From NCBI GenBank assembly GCA_017455185.1, contig JAFTBN010000045.1, positions 1 through 35,480 on the forward strand: 35,480 bases of DNA. The letters are read 5' to 3'. The DNA comes from Clostridia bacterium (GTDB taxonomy: Bacteria; Bacillota; Clostridia; Oscillospirales; CAG-272). The position numbers and the translations under genes were made by a program. The notes beneath the pieces were generated by a model. It was not told the DNA's origin and did not search any database. It worked only from the letters and a program-made list of their open reading frames with translations. This document shows, piece after piece, positions 1-7,313 of the stretch. Position 1 is the stretch's first letter; each line of letters begins with the position of its first letter.

Positions 1-1
1 T

Positions 2-118
2 GGAAGACCACGAATTCGTCCTTTGCCTGACCCAAATGCACCAAAGAGACATGTTGGCAGACCACGTAAAGATGAAGTGTTAACCAAAAATGAAACCGAC
101 GATGACAAGGCCCTATAG
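2..118 (+). CDS. C-terminal end of an AT-hook-like protein (partial)
   Basis: An open frame enters from the left edge and ends at TAG (116-118), leaving 38 residues. It begins GRPRIRPLPD and contains a second VGRPRKDE segment followed by an acidic end (ETDDDKAL). Two GRPR cores with flanking basic residues and prolines resemble AT-hook minor-groove DNA-binding motifs. Such tails occur on bacterial DNA-binding proteins, but the catalytic or folded part lies outside the window, so no function can be given. The frame could also be chance, since only 38 codons are seen, but the repeated GRPR core argues for a real tail. Confidence 0.5.
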   Translation, partial: GRPRIRPLPDPNAPKRHVGRPRKDEVLTKNETDDDKAL

Positions 119-138
119 TACAAAAATTTGGGAAATTA

Positions 139-390
139 TTACTGTAACACTTCTGCTGTTTTATCGTTTGAAAACTTTTTTTTCGTAATATCCCGATAGA
201 CGGCTTTTACGTCGGATCGATTTAATTCATTTGCAATTGCAAAGGCCGTAGAGCCAATCACTATGGCCAGGGTTAAGCATATTGCCAAAACTTTCCATCC
301 AAATCTGCGGGATGGCTTTTTGGATTCTTGCAATGACGTTTCAAGTTCGCCGTGTAAAGAATCTGTTTGTTGAGATTGTTTCAAATTCAT
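139..390 (-). CDS. Small single-pass membrane protein, unknown function
   Basis: 83 residues. The ATG at 390 is preceded by an excellent ribosome binding site (AGAAGGAGG, 6 nt upstream of the start). The first 30 residues are polar and basic at the end (KKPSRR), followed by one hydrophobic helix (about residues 32-53, VLAICLTLAIVIG) and a charged outer segment of about 30 residues. This is the layout of a small type II membrane protein or an uncleaved signal anchor. It lies 77 nt downstream of the secreted hydrolase-like gene on the same strand, with no visible terminator between them, so co-transcription is likely. I do not recognise a family. Confidence 0.6.
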   Translation of the reverse strand: MNLKQSQQTDSLHGELETSLQESKKPSRRFGWKVLAICLTLAIVIGSTAFAIANELNRSDVKAVYRDITKKKFSNDKTAEVLQ

Positions 391-467
391 GAAATGCCTC
401 CTTCTGCATATGGTTCAATTTGTGTTCGTTTGTGCGTGAATTTTCCAGATACATGGTTGTTTTTGCG

Positions 468-1988
468 TTAGAGTAGAACTGGCAAATGACATTGTGTAGT
501 TTCGTTAGCAAGTGGTTCAAATGCTTCATTGGCATTTACATACTGATCATTGACAAAAGCAGTGAACAGATTAACATCAAATCCCTCTAAAATTTGAATG
601 ACATTGGTTTCATTAGACGGGGTTGGCTCGTCATCATCATATAGGATTTGGTATGCTTCGCCTGAGCAAAAATAGCCGTCCTGATCTAGGAAGAATGAAG
701 CTCCGCCAATTTGAAACCAGTATCCGGTCAGTTTCGGGGAATAGGGATGAGATTCCAGTTCTTCTTTTGTTGCATCGCGCAATGTGCAATGGTTGATCAT
801 ATCACAGAAAGAATGGATCGCCGCCTCGTCTTGGATCAGACGACCTTCCAGTACGGAGTCAAACCTGGAACGTATGTATGCCTTGACTGGGTAATCCAGG
901 ATGATTTTGTTTGGATCAACGGTCTGCCCCTTAAATCCGCATTGATAGCATCTGCCGGTCATTGGGTTTATCGAGTGTGATTCCAGTTGAGAATAGGCGC
1001 AATCCGTGCAAAGACGTCGGTGCTGATACTGATTGACCGGGGAGTAAGTGATGGTATGTGGAACGGATGCGATATAGTACAGGCAGTCGGAGCAGTCCAC
1101 TCGGTGAGAGGAAGAATTCAATGGCGACGTATAGAGGTCGTGAATGCAGGGCGTATAGGCAAAAAGTGAAAAATCTGAATAGTTCGGCAAATAGTATGGG
1201 CAATTGGTTGCAGCATGCTCGTACAAACCATAAGATCCCCATTTTGACAGGAGGACTGTCCCTGCGAGGGTTCCATCGGTTGAAAGAATGACGGCAGAAT
1301 GTTGTTCTGTTCCGTTGTAGTAATAAACAAGAATGTCACCGGCGGAGCAAGTTGAAGTGCTATGATAGCAGTCGCTTTTCAAAGTGGACGGATAGTTGAG
1401 CCAATAGGAGTTTGTTGAGCTTGAATCATACCACGCATATGAGTGACAATTGTATCGACCTGTTGCGCTTCGATGATAAATGGCGTCAGGATAGACTGAA
1501 GCAACTTCTGCATTCATGGTGGCTATTTCCTCGTTTGAGAAATCGCTGGTGCAAAGCAGGGCGGAGACGGAAAAGCCGGAAGGAGTATTAATTGTTGCTG
1601 AAGCATAGGTGGGTGACGATTTTGGAGCATGCAGACCTAAAACTTTGAAAAGAAGGGCTTGAAAGAAGTTGCACTGTAAGCCAGTGCGGTTTTCCTGCTT
1701 TGTTAGGACCGCCTGCAAGTCTTCTCTTTGCATTAATTCAGAAAAAGCTTCCGATTTTTGCAGCAATTGATCGTAACCGACTTTTGAATCTTCATAGAAG
1801 GCAAGAAGGTGGATGTCGGGAGAGTCGAGAACGAAAGCAAAAAGAGCTTCGGTGCTCATATTTTTCGGGTTGCATGAGTTGGATTGGTCGTTTTCTTCGT
1901 GGGCCGAAAAAACAGAACTGACGGAAATGGTCAAAAAGGCAAGCAGAAGTGTAAAGCAAAGAAAAGCCTTTGATTTTGTTTTGTACAT
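468..1988 (-). CDS. Secreted protein with NCHSYAW-type Cys/His hydrolase-like domain and CxxC pairs
   Basis: 506 residues from the ATG at 1988, chosen over an in-frame start 42 nt upstream because AAGGAG lies just before it and a signal peptide then starts at residue 1 (basic MYKTKSK, a hydrophobic core to about residue 26, and a probable cleavage site after VFSA). Residues about 170-280 hold RYNCHSYAW (Cys181, His182), GDILVYY, QHSAVI (His230) and SKWGSYGLYEH. This arrangement suits a papain-like NlpC/P60 or CHAP-like amidase or peptidase fold, but that is inference. Residues 281-352 carry several Cys/His pairs (CSDC, CTDC, CYQC) that look like small zinc or disulfide modules. The last 150 residues are unrecognised. 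It lies downstream of blaR1 with a 118-nt gap. Cell-wall or envelope action is plausible but unproven. Confidence 0.7.
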   Translation of the reverse strand: MYKTKSKAFLCFTLLLAFLTISVSSVFSAHEENDQSNSCNPKNMSTEALFAFVLDSPDIHLLAFYEDSKVGYDQLLQKSEAFSELMQREDLQAVLTKQENRTGLQCNFFQALLFKVLGLHAPKSSPTYASATINTPSGFSVSALLCTSDFSNEEIATMNAEVASVYPDAIYHRSATGRYNCHSYAWYDSSSTNSYWLNYPSTLKSDCYHSTSTCSAGDILVYYYNGTEQHSAVILSTDGTLAGTVLLSKWGSYGLYEHAATNCPYYLPNYSDFSLFAYTPCIHDLYTSPLNSSSHRVDCSDCLYYIASVPHTITYSPVNQYQHRRLCTDCAYSQLESHSINPMTGRCYQCGFKGQTVDPNKIILDYPVKAYIRSRFDSVLEGRLIQDEAAIHSFCDMINHCTLRDATKEELESHPYSPKLTGYWFQIGGASFFLDQDGYFCSGEAYQILYDDDEPTPSNETNVIQILEGFDVNLFTAFVNDQYVNANEAFEPLANETTQCHLPVLL

Positions 1989-2022
1989 AAAAATCTCCTT
2001 CTTGTCGAATATTTGGCAGAAT

Positions 2023-2039
2023 ACTACCACCTCAGTAGT
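2023..2039 (-). promoter_or_regulatory. ACTAC/GTAGT dyad upstream of the secreted protein gene
   Basis: A 5-bp inverted repeat (ACTAC, 7 nt, GTAGT) sits about 35 nt upstream of the start codon at 1988. The half-site resembles those seen in BlaI/MecI operators, and a BlaI homologue is encoded next door. I see no good -35/-10 pair around it, so its role is uncertain. Confidence 0.25.
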
Positions 2040-2106
2040 TGGCGGGATGAAATCCGCTTTCTTTTTTGTGGTTTTTCAAGTTTGAAACTTGGGCTGTCGG
2101 ATAATA

Positions 2107-3018
2107 TTATGCTGCATTAGTCAGTAACATGTAGGATATGACAGCAATCAAAAGACCAAAGCCAATGGCTGAAGCTACTGTCATTTTTTTATAGGAGATG
2201 ACGTGTTCAATTCTGGTTCTGATTTTTGCGCCGCCGAATGATGCCGCAAACAGTGTTTTGTTCTCCTGAACATCAAGTAGTGCGAGAGCATATTCTTTTT
2301 GCTTGTTTTTTGGCAGTTTGGATAGCGCTGATTCATCGCATGCCAATTCGATGTCCGAAAGGAATGTTTTCAAGAAGATCCAAACAAACGGATTGAACCA
2401 GTGGATCGCTGCCGTTACAAGCGCGAGGATCCGCCAAAAGTTATCGCCTCTGCGGATGTGTCTTGTTTCATGAAGCACGACGAGTTCAAGCTTTTCGGAG
2501 TCTTTCATGAAATCAGGAATGATAATGCGAGGTCGGATTATTCCATATACTGCAGGTGTATTTACCTTTTTCGAGCAGTATACGCGGTCATAGAGGTGTT
2601 TTGCGTCTTTCAGTTCAAAAAGCGTGTTGATATAAATGATTGTAAGGGTCGTACATATTGCAATCGCGATTATGGCCCATACGATGGCGCCATATATGAA
2701 AACATCTGCGAGCAGAGGCGTCTTGTATGCGAGAGGAAAATAATCGTTTGCGGCCATAATGGCATTTGAAAGCGAAAAACTCGTTAATCCGTTATTGTAA
2801 ATGACAACGGTTCGGGTCGTAAATTGGGACAGAAGTGTCATAAGTCCGTATTTGCTTCCGATCCCGATCGGAAGCCAGAATCGTAAGAGCGGGATTGCCC
2901 AAAGAACGACGATGATCCGACGCGGGATCTTTTTGATCATTCGTATCAGCATGACAATGGCCCCTGTCAGTGATGCGATGATGCTCATATTAAGCAACCA
3001 GTAAAACAGTTCGTCCAT
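2107..3018 (-). CDS. BlaR1-like M56 family membrane metallopeptidase, short form
   Basis: 303 residues. The family transmits an envelope signal by cleaving, or triggering cleavage of, the partner BlaI repressor. Hydrophobic segments lie near residues 4-26, 33-52, 104-131, 195-219 and 282-299. The zinc protease motif HETRH is at residues 183-187, followed by ELACDES (224-230), the usual position of the third ligand. Classical BlaR1 and MecR1 are about 590 residues with a C-terminal penicillin-binding sensor domain. That domain is absent here, so the signal must come from the membrane part, the external loop (about residues 60-100) or another protein. The start lies 3 nt after the BlaI stop, which indicates translational coupling. 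Confidence 0.85.
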   Translation of the reverse strand: MDELFYWLLNMSIIASLTGAIVMLIRMIKKIPRRIIVVLWAIPLLRFWLPIGIGSKYGLMTLLSQFTTRTVVIYNNGLTSFSLSNAIMAANDYFPLAYKTPLLADVFIYGAIVWAIIAIAICTTLTIIYINTLFELKDAKHLYDRVYCSKKVNTPAVYGIIRPRIIIPDFMKDSEKLELVVLHETRHIRRGDNFWRILALVTAAIHWFNPFVWIFLKTFLSDIELACDESALSKLPKNKQKEYALALLDVQENKTLFAASFGGAKIRTRIEHVISYKKMTVASAIGFGLLIAVISYMLLTNAA

Positions 3019-3021
3019 GGT

Positions 3022-3372
3022 TCATTCTTTGTCAATCAATTTGCGCAGTTCGGCGATTTCAGATTCTGAAAGAGGCTTGTCTTCGAGCAGGGCGGAAAAC
3101 AAGGCTTTTCTGGATCCATCAAACAGTCTGTCTATGAGTCCGATCGCTTCGCTTTTTTGCGCATCTTCCTTTTTTACGATAGTCGTGCAAATGAAACCGG
3201 GGTCCTCTCTTTTTACGTAACCTTTTTCAATTGCTTTCTTGATGATGGTATAGGTCGTGTTTTTATTCCAGCCTATCGTTTTGTCTGCAATCAAACTGAT
3301 CTCTTTTGCACTGATCGGCTCGTTTTGCCAAATGATTTCCAATAACTTAATTTCACTGTCAAAAAGTTTCAT
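3022..3372 (-). CDS. BlaI/MecI/CopY family transcriptional repressor
   Basis: 116 residues, full length for the family (about 115-130). Residues 1-70 form the winged helix: LFDSEIKLLEIIWQN, then AKEISLIADKTIGW, then the recognition part NKNTTYTIIKKAIEKGYV and the wing KREDPG. The C-terminal part (SEAIGLIDRLFDGS... to the end) matches the helical dimerisation and cleavage region. It is the first gene of a minus-strand group with the M56 protease. Its own promoter (3403-3431) carries two dyads, consistent with autorepression relieved by BlaR1-dependent proteolysis. A ribosome binding site (GGAGG) precedes the ATG. Confidence 0.9.
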   Translation of the reverse strand: MKLFDSEIKLLEIIWQNEPISAKEISLIADKTIGWNKNTTYTIIKKAIEKGYVKREDPGFICTTIVKKEDAQKSEAIGLIDRLFDGSRKALFSALLEDKPLSESEIAELRKLIDKE

Positions 3373-3384
3373 AAAAAAGCCTCC

Positions 3385-3402
3385 GGACTATTTCTATAGT
3401 CC
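3385..3402 (-). promoter_or_regulatory. Probable BlaI operator, downstream site
   Basis: A perfect 7-bp inverted repeat, GGACTAT-4 nt-ATAGTCC, lies between the -10 element and the ribosome binding site of the BlaI-type gene and overlaps the expected transcription start. Position and symmetry fit an autorepression operator. Confidence 0.6.
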
Positions 3403-3431
3403 ATTCTACTGCAATAGTCTGCAGTTGTCAA
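3403..3431 (-). promoter_or_regulatory. Sigma-A promoter of the blaI-blaR1 group, with an internal dyad
   Basis: Minus-strand TTGACA (3426-3431), a 17-bp spacer and TAGAAT (3403-3408). The spacer is almost exactly a second dyad, ACTGCA-6 nt-TGCAGT (3408-3425). Its central ATAGTC matches the half-site of the downstream operator, so a repressor bound here would block both promoter elements. Confidence 0.75.
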
Positions 3432-3476
3432 GAGGTTTTTTAAAAAAATCTTTTTGTGTTCATGAACAGTGAAACT

Positions 3477-3494
3477 GCCCGCATTTGCGCGGGC
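3477..3494. terminator. Short GC-rich hairpin in the divergent intergenic region
   Basis: GCCCGC-6 nt-GCGGGC, with no clean T-run on either strand. The 328-bp gap between the BlaI gene and the permease gene holds this hairpin and the two divergent promoters. I see no gene in it. Confidence 0.25.
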
Positions 3495-3603
3495 TGTGTT
3501 CGTTCAAGGGTAGTATCCTATTCGGATAATGGATTACATGTTTCTGTACAGAAATATCTATATTCTTCTCTGCAGGTTTCTGTTAACACGAGGCCGAAAA
3601 GGC

Positions 3604-3632
3604 TTGACATCGGATGGCTCTGACCGTATAAT
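3604..3632 (+). promoter_or_regulatory. Perfect consensus sigma-A promoter of the permease gene
   Basis: TTGACA (3604-3609), 17-bp spacer, TATAAT (3627-3632). Transcription should start near 3639, giving a leader of about 60 nt before the ATG at 3701. Confidence 0.85.
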
Positions 3633-3700
3633 GGGACGCGTACACAGGCGGGAACCGAGGTTTTTGCCTGCTTTATTTCAGTCTGTCCGGAAGAGAGAGT

Positions 3701-4648
3701 ATGTATTACTATTTTCTTTTGTTTCTGGCCGTTGTCGGCATTGTGATAACGTTCTGCCTTGGGAAGAAATATCAACTGATCCTTCACGGAACCACCGAAA
3801 GCGTGTATTTGCGGATGCTGGCGGTTTCGGTGGCAGAATTCCCGATTTTTTTAGCCATCGCCAATTTTAAAATCCGGTTTGACGGGTACATGCTGATTCT
3901 GTCCTCGATTCTGGCTTTGATTGCCTTGATCAGCATGCTGATTACCCTGGCCGCCTATTCAAAGGGAAACATGATTATCTATACCATGTTCCAGATGGCG
4001 GGCGGAATGCTTCTGCCGTTCGTGTACGGCATCGCATACGGAAACAACTTGTCCGTTTGGAGAATCATCGGAATCGTTTTGATGGTGTTCGCCTTGATTT
4101 TCTCGGTGTTCAAGGAACTCAGGGAGGCTTTCGGAACCGGAGATCGGAAAGGCCGGATCTTTTTGCTTCTGTGCGTTGCCATTTTCTTCGTAAACGGTTC
4201 GACCAGCATCGTGTCCTATATTTATGCCAATGGGATTTACGCCGCGAGCGACTACACCCCCGAGACCGGCGCTTTTCTGGTTGTCAACCGGATTGTCACG
4301 ATTGTCTTCTCGCTGGTCGGTCTTGGCTTGGTTGCGCTGATGCACCGCGGGAAGCCCAAGGAACCATCCCTGGATTCCAAGGGAAATCTGATGAGCGTCA
4401 AACGGGTGGTCGGATGGTGTCTGCTGCTGTTTTTGCTGATGGCCGGTGTGGACGGAGTCAGCGCCTATCTGCAGCTGATCTCGGCGTCAGCCATTCCGGC
4501 GGTCGCCATCTATCCGATCATTACGGGAGGAACGGTCGTGCTGACCGGCATTGCCGGATTTGTCTTCTTCCATGAGAAGGTGACCAAGCGTGCCGTTGTC
4601 AGCATCATCCTGACGTTCCTTTCTACGGTTCTGTTCGTTTTCGAATAA
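3701..4648 (+). CDS. DMT superfamily (EamA-like) membrane transporter
   Basis: 315 residues with about ten hydrophobic helices and very short loops, in two similar halves separated near residues 145-150 (charged linker FGTGDRKGR). That is the usual 10-TM layout of drug/metabolite transporters, built from two EamA repeats. The final helices (VVLTGIAGFVFFHEKVTKRA, then a last helix) match the typical EamA ending with FFxEK. The substrate cannot be told from sequence. The gene is monocistronic, with a consensus promoter about 70 nt upstream and a strong terminator directly after the stop. A purine-rich GGAAGAGAGAG precedes the ATG. Confidence 0.8.
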   Translation: MYYYFLLFLAVVGIVITFCLGKKYQLILHGTTESVYLRMLAVSVAEFPIFLAIANFKIRFDGYMLILSSILALIALISMLITLAAYSKGNMIIYTMFQMAGGMLLPFVYGIAYGNNLSVWRIIGIVLMVFALIFSVFKELREAFGTGDRKGRIFLLLCVAIFFVNGSTSIVSYIYANGIYAASDYTPETGAFLVVNRIVTIVFSLVGLGLVALMHRGKPKEPSLDSKGNLMSVKRVVGWCLLLFLLMAGVDGVSAYLQLISASAIPAVAIYPIITGGTVVLTGIAGFVFFHEKVTKRAVVSIILTFLSTVLFVFE

Positions 4649-4650
4649 GA

Positions 4651-4694
4651 AAAACAGCATCCCTGACCTGTCCGGTCCCGGATGCTGTTTTTTG
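4651..4694. terminator. Bidirectional rho-independent terminator
   Basis: A 12-bp perfect stem (AAAACAGCATCC with GGATGCTGTTTT), with a smaller GACC/GGTC stem in the loop and T-runs on both strands. It ends the plus-strand permease transcript and the convergent minus-strand metal ATPase operon. Confidence 0.9.
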
Positions 4695-4717
4695 CCTGCA
4701 CGCTGGCAGGGCAGCTT

Positions 4718-6652
4718 TTATGCTTTTTTCGAGGAATAATGCAATGTGCGCATGGCGTTGAGCACGGCCAGGACGCACACGCCTACGTCGGCGAAGATGG
4801 CCATCCACATCTGTCCGAATCCCAGGGCGGTCAGCAGAAGAACCGCAAATTTGACGCCCAGGGCAAAGACGACGTTTTCCCACACGATCCTGCGGGTGAA
4901 GCGCGCAATGCGGATTGCCTTGACCAGCTGGGAAAGGGAATCGTTCATCAGGACGATGTCGGCGGCTTCTATGGCCGCGTCCGATCCGAGGGCACCCATG
5001 GCGATGCCTACGTCCGCCCGGGTGATGACCGGTGCGTCATTCACTCCGTCCCCCGCAAAGAGCAGTTTGCCGCGGGGGTTCTTTTCTTTCATCCGTTCCA
5101 TCTCTTCGGTCAGGGCACGGACTTTGTCCTCAGGCAGAAGCTGTGCCCGGAATGCGTCGATACCGGTCTTGTGCGCGACATCCGCGGCGGTCTCCTCCCG
5201 GTCGCCGGTGAGCATGACGACGGGCCGGACGCCCAGCTCATGCAGTTCGTTCACGACCTGCGCCGCCTCCGGCTTGAGTTCATCCCGGATGACCGCATAG
5301 CCCGCATAGACGCCGTCCACGGCCATGTGCGCGACGGACCCGCATTCGACAGGTTCAGCGGGTGTAAGACCCGCTTCCGCCATCAGGTCGGCGTTCCCGA
5401 TCAGGACGGCATGTCCCGCAACCTGTGCGCGGATGCCGCGGGCATGGGCGGTCGTGACGTCCTCCATGCTTTGAACGTCTCGGGCTTCCGGTTCTTTTCC
5501 GTATGCCTGGCGGAAAGCCAGCGCAATCGGGTGGGAAGAGGAGGCTTCAGCGTGTGCCGCATAGTACAGGAAGCGCTCTTCGTCGATTCCTTCGGGATGC
5601 AGCGCGTCCACGGCGAAATTACCTTTGGTCAGCGTGCCGGTCTTGTCAATGCAGAGAACCGAGGCAGAGGCCAGATCCTCCAGATGATTGCTTCCCTTGA
5701 CCAGGATGCCTTTGGCGGACGCTCCGCCGATTCCGCCGAAATAGGAAAGCGGAATGGAAATAACCAAAGCGCAGGGGCAGGAAACGACCAAAAAGGTCAG
5801 GGCCCGCTTGATCCAGTCTCCCCATACAGGGGCATTCCCGGCTGCCAGGATGACGAGCGGGGGAAGAATGGCTAGAGCCAAAGCGGAGAAAACGACGACG
5901 GGGGTGTACCAGCGGGCGAATTTCGTGATGAAGTTTTCGCTCTTGGATTTGTTTGAGCTGGCGTTTTCCACCAATTCCAGGATCTTGGAGACCGTGGACT
6001 GCCCGAACGTCTTGGTCACGCGTACATGGAGCAGGCCGGTCTGGTTGATGGAGCCGGACAGAACCGGGTCGGACTCCCGGACCTGCTGCGGGCGGGATTC
6101 GCCCGTCAGGGCACTGGTGTCCACCGTGGATTGTCCCTGAAGAACGACGCCGTCCAGCGGGATTTTTTCGCCGGGCCGCACCACAATGACCTGTCCGATC
6201 TGAATCTCGTCCGGGTCGGTCTGCTCAAAACTTCCGTCCTCGAGCAGAAGATTCGCGCTGTCCGGACGGATATCCATCAGGGACGCGATGTTTTTGCGGC
6301 TCTTTCCGACCGCGATGCTCTGGAAGAACTCTCCAACCTGATAGAACAGCATGACGAACACGGCTTCGGCGTATTCGGGCTCCATATCGGGGAAGAACCC
6401 GATGGCAAGAGCACCCAGCGTCGCGACGGTCATCAGGAATTTTTCACTGAACACCTGACCGTGCCCGATGTTTTTGAAGGCGGTCAGGAGCACGTCGTAT
6501 CCGATCAGGAAGTAGGGAACAAGATACAAAAGCAGCCAGACGAACCAGGGCAGGTCCGGAAAGGCGCCCGCCTTGTCCGGAATCAGGACTGCCAGGAGCA
6601 GAACGGCGCTGACAATGATGCGAAACAGACGCTTTTTTTGCTTTCTTGTCAT
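4718..6652 (-). CDS. cadA: P1B-2 type heavy-metal (Zn/Cd/Pb) translocating ATPase
   Basis: 644 residues. The protein exports divalent soft metals at the cost of ATP. Visible motifs are TGES (183-186, actuator), the CPC metal site in a membrane helix (292-294), DKTGTLT with phosphorylated Asp336, SSSHPIA (the HP locus of P1B enzymes, 374-375) and GDGVNDAP (534-541). Near the end, Lys in ALGVKFAV and Asp in IFADVG are the residues expected in the zinc/cadmium/lead subgroup rather than the copper subgroup. The N-terminus starts directly with membrane helices. The HMA domain usual in CadA/ZntA is missing and is encoded as a separate gene 4 nt upstream. The neighbouring ArsR-type sensor supports metal-inducible resistance. 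Confidence 0.93.
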   Translation of the reverse strand: MTRKQKKRLFRIIVSAVLLLAVLIPDKAGAFPDLPWFVWLLLYLVPYFLIGYDVLLTAFKNIGHGQVFSEKFLMTVATLGALAIGFFPDMEPEYAEAVFVMLFYQVGEFFQSIAVGKSRKNIASLMDIRPDSANLLLEDGSFEQTDPDEIQIGQVIVVRPGEKIPLDGVVLQGQSTVDTSALTGESRPQQVRESDPVLSGSINQTGLLHVRVTKTFGQSTVSKILELVENASSNKSKSENFITKFARWYTPVVVFSALALAILPPLVILAAGNAPVWGDWIKRALTFLVVSCPCALVISIPLSYFGGIGGASAKGILVKGSNHLEDLASASVLCIDKTGTLTKGNFAVDALHPEGIDEERFLYYAAHAEASSSHPIALAFRQAYGKEPEARDVQSMEDVTTAHARGIRAQVAGHAVLIGNADLMAEAGLTPAEPVECGSVAHMAVDGVYAGYAVIRDELKPEAAQVVNELHELGVRPVVMLTGDREETAADVAHKTGIDAFRAQLLPEDKVRALTEEMERMKEKNPRGKLLFAGDGVNDAPVITRADVGIAMGALGSDAAIEAADIVLMNDSLSQLVKAIRIARFTRRIVWENVVFALGVKFAVLLLTALGFGQMWMAIFADVGVCVLAVLNAMRTLHYSSKKA

Positions 6653-6656
6653 GTCT

Positions 6657-6878
6657 TTATTTTCTGCGCAGCGTGCAGTCCGGTTCTACTTTCTTGCAGG
6701 TTGCAATCACTTTCTTTATAATTTCATCCTCTTTGTCATCCTGGATTTCCAAGGTCATTTTTAACGCAAGGAAATTGACTTTGCAGAACTGTACGCCGTC
6801 AATCTTGGCTACGGCGTCCTCCATCTTTTGCGCGCAATGAGCGCAATCCAGGTCTTCGGTTTCAAAAACGACTTTCAT
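6657..6878 (-). CDS. Free-standing HMA metallochaperone-like protein
   Basis: 73 residues from the ATG at 6878, which has AAGGAG in front. A longer in-frame start is rejected because it overlaps the upstream regulator and adds non-homologous residues. The fold is one HMA domain: beta strand MKVVFETEDL, the metal loop DCAHCAQKM (Cys13 and Cys16), a helix, then VNFLALKMTLEI. The acidic residue just before the CxxC loop (DCAHC) is typical of zinc/cadmium HMA domains rather than copper ones. Two further Cys (CKKVEPDC) lie near the C-terminus. It probably delivers metal to, or senses metal for, the ATPase whose start is 4 nt downstream. Confidence 0.88.
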   Translation of the reverse strand: MKVVFETEDLDCAHCAQKMEDAVAKIDGVQFCKVNFLALKMTLEIQDDKEDEIIKKVIATCKKVEPDCTLRRK

Positions 6879-6933
6879 GTGCAACTCCTTTTCGGTATGT
6901 TCGCATACCGCTTTTTCTTTTCTGTCAGTGGGA

Positions 6934-7299
6934 TTATTTGTCTTCGTTGATGTGTTCCATGCCCTGAAGGATAATGGACTTGACGTGGTCGTCGTCCAGC
7001 GCATAGATGACGGATTTTCCGCTTTTCCGGTAGCGGACCAACCGGGCCTGTTTTAAAATGCGGAGCTGGTGGGATACGGCGGAAATGGTCATGTTCAGGA
7101 TGGCAGCCATATCGCATACGCACATCTCATGGATGGAGAGCAGACTCAGAATGCGGATCCGGCTGCTGTCTCCGAAAATGCGGAACAGGTCCGCCAGGTC
7201 GTACAACTGTTCCTGCGGCGGCAGATTCAGCTGTGCCTGATCGATGATTTCCTTGTGAGTGCGGGTTTCTTCGCACACGGGCGCGTTTTTCTGATTCAC
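6934..7299 (-). CDS. ArsR/SmtB family metal-responsive repressor
   Basis: 121 residues from a GTG at 7299. An in-frame extension is rejected because GAAGGAG lies just upstream of the GTG and the operator would fall inside the longer version. The winged helix spans about residues 35-105. Metal sites are readable: CVC in the alpha-3 helix (Cys60, Cys62, as in CadC/CmtR), one N-terminal Cys (Cys9), and the complete alpha-5 motif DxH-x10-HxxE (Asp103, His105, His116, Glu119) of zinc sensors such as SmtB and CzrA. It should release DNA on binding metal and derepress the HMA and ATPase genes behind it, 55 nt downstream. Confidence 0.92.
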   Translation of the reverse strand: MNQKNAPVCEETRTHKEIIDQAQLNLPPQEQLYDLADLFRIFGDSSRIRILSLLSIHEMCVCDMAAILNMTISAVSHQLRILKQARLVRYRKSGKSVIYALDDDHVKSIILQGMEHINEDK

Positions 7300-7313
7300 G
7301 GCTCTTTCTCCTT

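Noticed and set aside
3604-3700. Riboswitch ahead of the permease gene
   Set aside because: The leader is only about 60 nt with no clear stem-loop or terminator, so a promoter alone explains it.
4682-5875. 397-codon open frame antisense to the metal ATPase
   Set aside because: The minus-strand frame has every P-type ATPase motif. The antisense frame is Arg/Gly/His-rich without domains, a shadow of GC-rich codon use.
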